From contig DAONLM010000068.1 in NCBI GenBank assembly GCA_035406685.1, forward strand, positions 1 through 13,453: a stretch of DNA of 13,453 nucleotides, in the 5' to 3' direction. Origin of the DNA: DAONLM01 sp035406685. Lineage in GTDB: Bacteria; Spirochaetota; GWE2-31-10; MWDO01. A program made the translations under genes and the position numbers. Under the pieces are notes generated by a model. The model was not told the DNA's origin, did no database searches, and worked only from the letters and a program-made list of their open reading frames with translations. This document shows, one piece after another, positions 7,971-13,453 of this stretch (positions are counted from its first letter, which is position 1; the number at the start of each line of letters is the position of its first letter).

Positions 7971-8525
7971 GTGGAATTCTTACTAAAAATATTAATTTTA
8001 TTAGGCAAATATATTTATACAACTTTGCCAGCTATTTTTGCAAATATGGCTCCGATTATAATGAAAAATGTTCCATTTTTAAAGTATCCTCTTGATTTTA
8101 ATTTAACATTTAAAGGTGAAAGATTATTGGGTGAAAATAAGACTTTTAGAGGGCTTTTTTTTGGTATTCTTTTTTCTACAATAATTGTGTATATTCAAGT
8201 TATTGTTTATAAGAATTTACCTTTTAATCTTTCTATTATAGAGTATGATAAGATAAATTATCATCTTCTTGGGCCTATTATCGGTTTTGGGGTAATATTT
8301 GGAGACGCTGTAAAGTCTTTTTTTAAACGAAGGTTAAAGATTAAGCCGGGTGATAAATTTATGCCATGGGATCAAATCGATTGTGCCTTAGGAGGTCTGT
8401 TATTTGGAAGAATTGTATGGCCCTGGCCAATTGAATATGCAATTAGTATAATAATAATCACTTTCTTTTTGCATATTACTATAAGACATATTGCTTCCTG
8501 GTTTGGAATTTGTGAAAAATGGTAA
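7971..8525 (+). CDS. CarS-like CDP-archaeol synthase family integral membrane protein
   Basis: A 184-residue polytopic membrane protein of the CarS/DUF46 family, related to CdsA phosphatidate cytidylyltransferases. Family-like motifs are GENKTFRG (54-61), GDAVKSFFKRR (111-121) and KPGDKFMPWDQID (125-137); the last two match the S-x-x-K-R ... D-x-x-D core that binds CTP and metal in CDP-lipid synthases. In archaea CarS makes CDP-archaeol from CTP and unsaturated archaetidic acid. In bacteria the substrate of such homologues is generally unproven and could be a diacyl or unusual lipid phosphate. The start is GTG at 7971, supported by AGGA at 7959-7962 eight bases upstream. Its TAA overlaps the next gene's start (ATGGTAA), implying translational coupling to the oxidoreductase. 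No prenylglycerol-phosphate synthase gene is present in the window. Confidence 0.82.
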   Translation: MEFLLKILILLGKYIYTTLPAIFANMAPIIMKNVPFLKYPLDFNLTFKGERLLGENKTFRGLFFGILFSTIIVYIQVIVYKNLPFNLSIIEYDKINYHLLGPIIGFGVIFGDAVKSFFKRRLKIKPGDKFMPWDQIDCALGGLLFGRIVWPWPIEYAISIIIITFFLHITIRHIASWFGICEKW

Positions 8526-9544
8526 AAAAGTATAGATCTGGCATAATAGGACTTGGAAGAATTGGTTTTTTGTTTCAGTTTGATAAAAAAAGAGAGCAGC
8601 CAGCCTCTCACTCTTATGCTCTTTTTAAAAATAAAAGAATAAGCATTGTGGCCGGATGTGATAGTGATCAAGAAAGGCTCAATAAATGGAAATCTTTTTA
8701 TAAAAAAAGTAAAACCTATTTATCTTATGAAAATATGCTTAAAGAAGAAGATCTTGATATTGTAACAATTGCCGTAAATGAAAAGTCTCATTTAGAAATC
8801 ACACTTAATACCATAGAGAAAAAGCCTAAATTAATAATTCTTGAAAAACCAGTTGCAGTTAACTTAAAAGATGCATATCTTATAAAAGAAAAAAGTGAAA
8901 AATATAATGTTCCAATACTTGTCAATCATCCAAGAAGATATTCAAATCATTATATAAATTTGAAAAAGATATTAGAGAATAAAGAAATAGGGGAAATTCA
9001 TTCTGTGATAGCATCATTATGGTCTGGATTAAAGATCTGGAAAAAGGATTGCTCTATAAACGGCAATTGTAGCCTGATACATGATGGCACCCATATAATT
9101 GATATTATTCAATATCTTTTTAACATTGATTTATCATCACCTAATATTGATAAAATTATAAAAAAAGATGAAGATCTTGATTCTATTTTTCTTCATTACA
9201 ATTCTGATATGTCCCCTTATGTTGTTTATTTGGAAATTTCTGGGAATAAAAAATATTTTGGTTTTGATATTGATATTAGAGGAAGTCTCGGAAGAATAAT
9301 AATAGGAAATGGATATTTTAAAATTTATAAAAGAGATAAGTCAAAATTATATTCAAATTTTTATTCATTATATAAAAAGTTTGATTATTCAAATAAAAAA
9401 TTAAAATACTTTTCAAATATGATTGATAATGCTGTTAATTTTCTCGATGGTAAAGAAAAAATTTTTTCTACTCTGGATGATGGGATAAAATCTCTTGAAT
9501 CTATTTATAAAATAGTTGAAAAAGATTCTTTATTTTTATATTGA
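8519..9544 (+). CDS. Gfo/Idh/MocA family NAD(P)-dependent oxidoreductase
   Basis: A 341-residue soluble protein. The N-terminal Rossmann fold shows GLGRIG (11-16) and an acidic residue after the second strand (GCDSD, 46-50). The family's catalytic-lysine motif is EKP (109-111), followed by the substrate-side NHPRRYS (136-142) and HDGTHIIDIIQYL (188-200), which matches the family's D/G-x-H-x-x-D segment. Members oxidise or reduce hydroxyl groups of sugars, cyclitols and similar polyols. The substrate here is not predictable; a sugar or polyol precursor of an envelope glycoconjugate or lipid headgroup would suit its neighbours. The ATG overlaps the stop of the CarS-like gene by 7 bp, so the two are probably made together. 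Length is normal for the family. Confidence 0.85.
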   Translation: MVKKYRSGIIGLGRIGFLFQFDKKREQPASHSYALFKNKRISIVAGCDSDQERLNKWKSFYKKSKTYLSYENMLKEEDLDIVTIAVNEKSHLEITLNTIEKKPKLIILEKPVAVNLKDAYLIKEKSEKYNVPILVNHPRRYSNHYINLKKILENKEIGEIHSVIASLWSGLKIWKKDCSINGNCSLIHDGTHIIDIIQYLFNIDLSSPNIDKIIKKDEDLDSIFLHYNSDMSPYVVYLEISGNKKYFGFDIDIRGSLGRIIIGNGYFKIYKRDKSKLYSNFYSLYKKFDYSNKKLKYFSNMIDNAVNFLDGKEKIFSTLDDGIKSLESIYKIVEKDSLFLY

Positions 9545-9598
9545 TTTTTTTATGTTATTAATTTATATTTTTAAAAAATGATTATATAAGGACTTATT

Positions 9599-10768
9599 AT
9601 GACAAAAGAAGAGAAGATAGAAATTTTAAAGAAATGTGCTATTTTTGATAATTTAAAAGAGGATGATTATGAAAAGATAGAAAAGGTTGCAGAAGAGATA
9701 AATTATAAAAAAGATGATATTATTTTTAGGGAAAATGAAGTAGCAGATGCTTTTTATATAATTGTAAAAGGTAAAGTAGAAATTTTAAAAGAGGGAGAAG
9801 ATGGCCAGTACGAATTGTTAGCCCAAAAAGAGGATGGAGATGTTTTTGGTGAAATGGCTGTAATAGACGAACTCCCTAGAAGTGCTACGATTAGAGCCGC
9901 TACTGATTTGACTTTATTAAAATTAAATAAGGACTCTTTTTCAAATTTGTTAAAGACTTTTTCTCATATTTCCATTGAAATTGCAAGGAGTATCTGCTCC
10001 ACCGTTAGAACAACGAATGAGACATACATTAAAGATTTAGAAAAAAGAAACAAGCAATTAGAAATGGCTTATGAAAAATTAAAAAAGACCCAAGAGGAGC
10101 TAATAAAAGCAGAAAAGCTCTCCGCTATAGGTAAATTCACCTCTCTTATTATTCATGATATAAAAAATCCAATGTCAAACATTAGAGCATATGCTGAATT
10201 GATAAAGATATGGGAAAAAGATAACAAAAGGGTTCAAAAGGCAACAGACATAATTATAAAAGAAGTAGATAGACTTACTAAAATGACCTCTGAATTACTA
10301 GATTTTGCAAGAGGCGAAATTATATTAAATAAGACTCCAATAGATCTTTCTGCTCTTATCTCTACTTTAATAGATACTGTTAAAGAGGATCTTAAAAATA
10401 AAAATATAAAGATAGTATTTAATTCATACACAAATAGTGTGATAATAGGCGACTCTGAAAAGATAAGCAGGGTTTTTTATAATCTTGTATCAAATGCAGC
10501 TGATGCAATTGTCAAGTCCGGAATAATTAATATAAAAATTTTAGAAGAAGATAAATGGATAAAATGGGTGATTCAGGATAATGGGTGTGGAATGGATATT
10601 GAGGTATTGTCAAAAATTTTTGAACCTTTTTATACAAATAAAAAGAAAGGGACTGGCTTGGGGATGGCAATAGTAAAGAGTATTATAGAAGCTCACAATG
10701 GCTTCATAAAGGTATTCAGTAAGAAAGACACAGGCACAAAATTTGAGATCTTTTTACCAAAGACCTAA
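9599..10768 (+). CDS. Soluble sensor histidine kinase with N-terminal cyclic-nucleotide-binding domain
   Basis: A 389-residue cytoplasmic kinase with no membrane segment. Residues about 14-130 are a cNMP-binding (CAP/CRP-type) beta roll, with the phosphate-binding cassette FGEMAVIDELPRSAT (83-97), including Glu85 and Arg94, the residues expected to hold the ribose and phosphate. A coiled coil (about 140-175) leads to a HisKA domain with His186 in HDIKNP. The ATPase domain has Asn295 and Asn299, DNGCG (327-331) and GTGLGMAI (351-358). It should autophosphorylate in response to cAMP, cGMP or a related ligand. No receiver domain or response regulator is adjacent, so the target is elsewhere. AAGGA at 9588-9592, six bases before the ATG, supports the start. 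It follows the oxidoreductase by 54 bp, most likely in the same transcript. Confidence 0.88.
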   Translation: MTKEEKIEILKKCAIFDNLKEDDYEKIEKVAEEINYKKDDIIFRENEVADAFYIIVKGKVEILKEGEDGQYELLAQKEDGDVFGEMAVIDELPRSATIRAATDLTLLKLNKDSFSNLLKTFSHISIEIARSICSTVRTTNETYIKDLEKRNKQLEMAYEKLKKTQEELIKAEKLSAIGKFTSLIIHDIKNPMSNIRAYAELIKIWEKDNKRVQKATDIIIKEVDRLTKMTSELLDFARGEIILNKTPIDLSALISTLIDTVKEDLKNKNIKIVFNSYTNSVIIGDSEKISRVFYNLVSNAADAIVKSGIINIKILEEDKWIKWVIQDNGCGMDIEVLSKIFEPFYTNKKKGTGLGMAIVKSIIEAHNGFIKVFSKKDTGTKFEIFLPKT

Positions 10769-10783
10769 CTAAAGAGATTTTCA

Positions 10784-10981
10784 ATGAAGTTTTATTTATT
10801 GAGTTTTTTATACTTAATATTTATTATTTTTGGTATATTTTTAATAGCGTTCATTATAGGATTTGTTAAGAATATATTTTATAATAATAAAAATTGGGAG
10901 CAAAATTATTGCAAGGATTGCAAGAATTTTGGAACTATTAATTGTAAAGGGGATGGGTTTAACTGCTGGCGGGCAAAATAG
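10784..10981 (+). CDS. Small single-pass membrane protein with four-cysteine tail
   Basis: A 65-residue protein. Residues about 3-28 form one long hydrophobic transmembrane helix. The tail has Cys43, Cys46, Cys54 and Cys61 (CKDC ... C ... C), a spacing that could bind zinc or another metal or form disulphides, depending on which side it faces. Lys29 and other basic residues just after the helix suggest the tail may be cytoplasmic. I recognise no family. It begins 15 bp after the kinase stop with a modest AAAGAG site, so it is probably the last gene of the cluster. The hydrophobic-plus-cysteine design makes a chance ORF unlikely, but its function is unknown. Confidence 0.62.
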   Translation: MKFYLLSFLYLIFIIFGIFLIAFIIGFVKNIFYNNKNWEQNYCKDCKNFGTINCKGDGFNCWRAK

Positions 10982-11159
10982 ATATACTAACCCAAGTTTG
11001 TCATGGAATTTGAGATTTTACTAATTTTATGTGGAATGAAATTTCAAAAGAGTGTATAATTATTAAAAAATTAAAAAAAGATTGAATAAATTTAAATAAT
11101 ATGATAATTTTAATCATCAATAGATTATTATCATTTCTTATCATAATTTATAAATATAG

Positions 11160-11180
11160 TTAACAAATTAATTTTGTTAA
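11160..11180. repeat. 8-bp inverted repeat
   Basis: TTAACAAA (11160-11167) and TTTGTTAA (11173-11180) are perfect inverted copies around a 5-nt spacer. There is no T-run on either side, so it is not a terminator. It sits 36 bp upstream of the isolated -35 box and could be a protein-binding site, though AT-rich sequence makes such repeats by chance. Confidence 0.3.
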
Positions 11181-11215
11181 AATCAAATGTAGTCTCCTCA
11201 TTGTTAAGTTTTTGC

Positions 11216-11245
11216 TTGACAGAAATAAATTTTAATAATTTTAAA
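11216..11245 (+). promoter_or_regulatory. Isolated rightward promoter-like site
   Basis: TTGACA (11216-11221) is a perfect -35 box. The best -10 is TTTAAA (11240-11245, 4 of 6) after an 18-bp spacer. No sizeable plus-strand gene follows before pyrI on the opposite strand, so a product would be a small RNA, the 26-codon ORF or an antisense transcript into pyrI. Confidence 0.3.
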
Positions 11246-11275
11246 CTTAGGGACTCTTACTATTAAAGAAGAGCA

Positions 11276-11356
11276 ATGCATATATTAAATGCCATTAGAT
11301 ATGAATTTTATTATGACAAAGTTGGGGTAAGAATACAAATATTATATTTTAGCTAA
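11276..11356 (+). CDS. Possible 26-residue small ORF
   Basis: ATG at 11276 to TAA at 11354-11356, preceded by AAAGAAGAG. The product begins MHILNAIRYEFYYDKVGVRI and has no recognisable domain. Support is only the promoter-like site about 30 bp upstream and a passable ribosome binding site. It may equally be a chance ORF or the stub of a decayed gene. Confidence 0.2.
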   Translation: MHILNAIRYEFYYDKVGVRIQILYFS

Positions 11357-11403
11357 ATTAATATCCACTCTCATTATTTATAGCAGGTCAAAATTCAACT
11401 ATC

Positions 11404-11454
11404 GTCTATATTAGTAAAATAGAAAAAACTAAAAGAATCCTCTTGAATATAGAC
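11404..11454 (-). repeat. 9-bp inverted repeat just past the pyrI stop
   Basis: GTCTATATT (11404-11412) and AATATAGAC (11446-11454) are perfect inverted copies with a 33-nt loop, starting on the base next to the pyrI stop codon. In the pyrI mRNA the loop holds a tiny AAGA/UCUU stem followed by U-rich sequence. It might stabilise or end the transcript; it is a weak terminator at best. Confidence 0.3.
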
Positions 11455-11919
11455 TTATTTTATCATGTCCGGAGTTACTATAGTTTCTCTTTCACAATAA
11501 AAACATCTCACTATTGTGGATTTTCCATTATGTCTTTCAACAACAAATTTTGATTCACAATCTCTATAATTATTTGTGACACAGGTAGGATTAGGGCATT
11601 TTAGAATAGCATGTATAATCTCCGGGATTTCTATTTTTCTTTTTTCAACGACTTTACCATCTTTAATTATATTAATAGTGGCATTTGGTGAAAAAAGAGC
11701 AATAATATCTGTCTGACTTTTACTTAAATATACATTCTCGATTTTAATAAGATCTTTTTTACCGGTCTTTGAAGAGGAAAAATTCATCCCCATTGAGATA
11801 ATACCCTGTTCTTTAATTCCAAGTACCTCAATTATTTTTAAAGCCATTGGTGAAGTAATATGGTCTATAACTGTTCCATTTTCTATTTTAAAAACTTTAT
11901 AAGATCTTTCTTCACTCAT
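11455..11919 (-). CDS. pyrI: Aspartate carbamoyltransferase regulatory chain
   Basis: A 154-residue protein, the usual PyrI length. The allosteric domain shows NGTVIDHI (14-21), KKDLIKIEN (54-62) and LSKSQTDIIALFSPNAT (65-81), closely following the known family sequence, including the lysine-rich effector site for ATP/CTP. The zinc domain has Cys108, Cys113, Cys139 and Cys142 (CPNPTC ... CFYC), which contacts the catalytic chain. PyrI binds PyrB trimers and adjusts aspartate carbamoyltransferase, the committed step of pyrimidine synthesis, to nucleotide levels. PyrB is usually encoded next to it but is absent here: pyrI stands alone and divergent from the FecR gene. An AAAGAG site lies about 11 bp before the ATG. 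Cys121 is an extra cysteine near the zinc knuckle. The identification is secure. Confidence 0.95.
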   Translation of the reverse strand: MSEERSYKVFKIENGTVIDHITSPMALKIIEVLGIKEQGIISMGMNFSSSKTGKKDLIKIENVYLSKSQTDIIALFSPNATINIIKDGKVVEKRKIEIPEIIHAILKCPNPTCVTNNYRDCESKFVVERHNGKSTIVRCFYCERETIVTPDMIK

Positions 11920-11957
11920 ATATTTTTTACTCTTTTTTATAAGATTTTTATATTTAA

Positions 11958-11986
11958 TTTATACCAAAAATTAGAGATAAATTCAA
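11958..11986 (-). promoter_or_regulatory. pyrI promoter
   Basis: On the minus strand, TTGAAT (11986-11981) and TATAAA (11963-11958) are separated by 17 bp. The expected start is near 11951, giving a leader of about 32 nt. That leader is too short for a leader peptide and attenuator like that of enteric pyrBI. Confidence 0.5.
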
Positions 11987-12051
11987 GAGATTTTTAGATA
12001 AAAAAATATTTGTAAATAATTTTACTATATTAAAATTTTTAATTAAAATTA

Positions 12052-12079
12052 TTGAAAATATTAGAAAATGGAATATAAT
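12052..12079 (+). promoter_or_regulatory. Promoter of the FecR-domain gene
   Basis: TTGAAA (12052-12057, 5 of 6) and a perfect TATAAT (12074-12079) are separated by 16 bp. The expected start is near 12086, leaving a leader of about 67 nt before the ATG at 12153. A second TATAAT at 12088-12093 has no matching -35 box. Confidence 0.5.
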
Positions 12080-12152
12080 TATTAATGTATAATTATATAT
12101 TTTACCGATAAGTTTTAAAAAAGATGGAAATTTTTTAATAGAGGATATCAAA

Positions 12153-12836
12153 ATGAAAAGAAATGTATTTTTTTTAATATGCATTCTAACTACTTTTTTT
12201 ATTTTTAGTGAGAATAAAATAAAAATAATAGATATAAAAGGTAATGTGACCCAAAGATATAGAGAAAATGATTGGGAAAAGGTAGAAGAGAAATCCGAAG
12301 TTTTAGAAGGAACAGAATTTTTTACTGGATTTCATTCGAGCATATCTTTTGAAATAGGCAATGGTTCTTATATAACAATAAATCAGTTGTCAAATATTGT
12401 TTTTGATAAATTTATAGAAAACAAAGAGATAATTAGAATTAACATATTTCTATTAGGTGGATATGCAGTCGTATATTCAAAAAGCAAAAACGATAATATA
12501 TATATTTATTGTGAAGAGAATATAATTTCTTTTAATAAATCTGGTGGTGAGGTATATTTTAAGAATAATAGCGGAATTTTAATAAATTGTGATTCTGGTA
12601 AAATAAAGATTACTTCAAAATTTAAAAATTCATACTTTATTGGCAAAAATGAAATTTGTGGCATAGATGTAAATGGAAAGATAATAGAAAATGACTATTT
12701 CTTAAGAAGAAATAGCAATACAATATCAAATGATAGAAAGAATGAAAATGATATTATCTCTTATTTTGATCTATTTTTTCAGCCATATTCTCTTGAACCA
12801 CAGAAAAATGATTACTCTGATAACCTAAACCCTTAA
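12153..12836 (+). CDS. Exported FecR-domain protein
   Basis: A 227-residue protein with an N-terminal signal peptide (MKRN, then a hydrophobic run to about residue 18, FSEN after it). Residues about 23-130 follow the FecR pattern: IDIKGNVTQRY, a Trp (Trp41), a Glu-rich turn and EGTEFFTG (52-59), then SISFEIGNGSYITINQLS, where the GS-x-I-x-I-x-x-x-S core is typical. Classical FecR is the periplasmic half of an iron-dicitrate signalling pair with a sigma factor. Stand-alone FecR-domain proteins with a signal peptide are common in other diderms and their role is usually unknown. No sigma factor or TonB receptor is nearby, so iron sensing cannot be claimed. The C-terminal third is Asn/Asp-rich and unrecognised. 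AGAGGA at 12140-12145, seven bases before the ATG, supports the start. Confidence 0.72.
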   Translation: MKRNVFFLICILTTFFIFSENKIKIIDIKGNVTQRYRENDWEKVEEKSEVLEGTEFFTGFHSSISFEIGNGSYITINQLSNIVFDKFIENKEIIRINIFLLGGYAVVYSKSKNDNIYIYCEENIISFNKSGGEVYFKNNSGILINCDSGKIKITSKFKNSYFIGKNEICGIDVNGKIIENDYFLRRNSNTISNDRKNENDIISYFDLFFQPYSLEPQKNDYSDNLNP

Positions 12837-12987
12837 TTTGTTATATTCAAAAAAAATAGGCTTTGTCAAGAATCTATAGTGAAAAAAATAGTAAAATTTA
12901 ATTTTTTTTTTAAAATTTTGTAAAGGATTTTTTAATAAATTTTGTGATTAATATATAGAAAATATTTTTTATTATTTGGAGGTAAAA

Positions 12988-13453
12988 ATGTTACAATTTG
13001 ATTTTGTTATTAACGATAATTTATTTGGTAAGATTAAAATTTTAACAGAACAAAATAATAAAGGATTGTCAGAAATAATAAGAGAGGTAATAAATACAAT
13101 GTTACCTTTTTTGAAAAAGAAACATTTAACAGAAGAGAGAAGGAAAAGAGATTATCCTTCTGTGAATGCGACAAAGAAAGTAAGAGTATTTCTGGAAGAA
13201 AGAATTTACAACGAACTAAAACAGATACACGATACTTTAAATACTTTTAGTATCGCTGTATTGGTAAGGGAGATATTGAAATTATATTTTGATCTTGTAG
13301 AAAAGTATGGGGTTGATGGGTTTGAAAAGAGGCTTGAGAGGCTAAAAAACAAAATAGAGGATATGAGAGAAAGGAAGGTAAAATGGTATAAGGATAAAGA
13401 TGAGAGGATTCATCCAGATATCCCCTTTTATATCGACCAGGAAGTATATTATT
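12988..13453 (+). CDS. Tandem ribbon-helix-helix-like protein, copy B (3' end cut by window)
   Basis: ATG at 12988 with a strong GGAGG (12978-12982) five bases upstream; 155 codons are visible and the frame is still open at the edge. The window ends after EVYY plus a single T, where copy A ends TYY then stop, so B may end within a codon or two. Unit 1 has strand LQFDFVI (2-8), helix and KGLSEIIREVI (25-35). Unit 2 has strand VRVFL (65-69), helix EERIYNELKQIHDTLN (70-85) and helix FSIAVLVREILKLYF (87-101). GFEKR (111-115) follows, then a charged helix and a tail with WY (133-134) and IPFY (145-148). It aligns without gaps to copy A from its residue 15 to about 115. The likely role is DNA binding as an RHH repressor or antitoxin-like protein; the fold is inferred. 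No toxin-like partner lies upstream, and what follows is not visible. Confidence 0.75.
   Translation, partial: MLQFDFVINDNLFGKIKILTEQNNKGLSEIIREVINTMLPFLKKKHLTEERRKRDYPSVNATKKVRVFLEERIYNELKQIHDTLNTFSIAVLVREILKLYFDLVEKYGVDGFEKRLERLKNKIEDMRERKVKWYKDKDERIHPDIPFYIDQEVYY

Larger units (their letters stand above)
10982..11454. other. Intergenic region with inverted repeats and an isolated promoter
   Basis: About 470 bp lie between the four-cysteine protein and pyrI without a convincing gene. The region is AT-rich and has stop codons in all frames. It holds inverted repeats at 11101-11134, 11160-11180 and 11404-11454, a rightward promoter-like site at 11216-11245 and a 26-codon ORF at 11276-11356. 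I see no tRNA-like or known riboswitch structure. Confidence 0.6.

Noticed and set aside
6850..11462. The 15-mer TATAGACTTATTTTA occurs at 6850-6864 (half of the palindrome) and at 11448-11462 (end of pyrI).
   Set aside because: In sequence this AT-rich about one such 15-base match is expected by chance in a window of this size, and the second copy is partly coding and lacks the other half of the palindrome.
11954..12184. A 76-codon minus-strand ORF overlapping the pyrI/FecR intergenic region.
   Set aside because: It covers both predicted promoters and the FecR start, its product is low-complexity Ile/Phe/Leu/Asn, and it lacks a ribosome binding site.
12153..12836. Iron-dicitrate signalling through FecR.
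   Set aside because: There is no sigma factor, FecI or TonB-dependent receptor nearby; only the FecR-type domain is supported.
12890..12925. A hairpin terminator after the FecR gene (AAATTTAA, T-run, TTAAAATTT).
   Set aside because: The arms are all A/T, imperfect by one base and surrounded by similar low-complexity sequence.

Overview
This is a very AT-rich bacterial window read with the standard code (TGA serves as a stop, for example at 468-470 and 9542-9544). Lipobox and signal-peptide proteins, a probable outer-membrane beta-barrel protein and a FecR-type periplasmic protein point to a diderm (Gram-negative type) bacterium. A spirochaete or a little-studied AT-rich lineage would fit, but nothing here fixes the phylum. 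I see no rRNA, tRNA, CRISPR array, transposase or phage gene.

Layout, left to right. (1) 1-470: the 3' part of a gene for a protein with two ribbon-helix-helix-like (RHH) units, cut by the window edge. (2) 649-2256: one ORF fusing shikimate kinase to chorismate synthase, with a strong promoter placed so that the mRNA would be leaderless. (3) 2378-6769, minus strand: an outer-membrane-like protein followed 21 bp later by a 1186-residue hybrid sensor kinase. (4) 6770-6915: a divergent control region with two overlapping face-to-face promoters and a perfect 20-bp palindrome. (5) 6916-10981, plus strand: a tight five-gene cluster of a lipase-like lipoprotein, a CarS-like CDP-lipid synthase, a Gfo/Idh/MocA oxidoreductase, a cNMP-domain histidine kinase and a small membrane-anchored four-cysteine protein. 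(6) 10982-11454: mostly non-coding, with inverted repeats, one promoter-like site and a doubtful 26-codon ORF. (7) 11455-11919, minus strand: pyrI, the regulatory chain of aspartate carbamoyltransferase, without pyrB beside it. (8) 12153-12836, plus strand: an exported FecR-domain protein, divergent from pyrI. (9) 12988 to the end: a second tandem RHH-like gene, paralogous to the one at the left edge and cut by the right edge.

How it may fit together. The fused AroK-AroC supplies two non-consecutive steps of chorismate synthesis, and PyrI is the allosteric arm of pyrimidine synthesis. The centre looks like envelope biology under signalling control: a divergent pair of transcription units (outer-membrane protein plus sensor kinase; lipase-like lipoprotein plus lipid-nucleotide enzyme plus oxidoreductase plus soluble kinase) shares one palindromic control site. 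The most distinctive item is the pair of tandem RHH-like proteins bracketing the window. They align without gaps for about 100 residues and look like members of a lineage-specific family.
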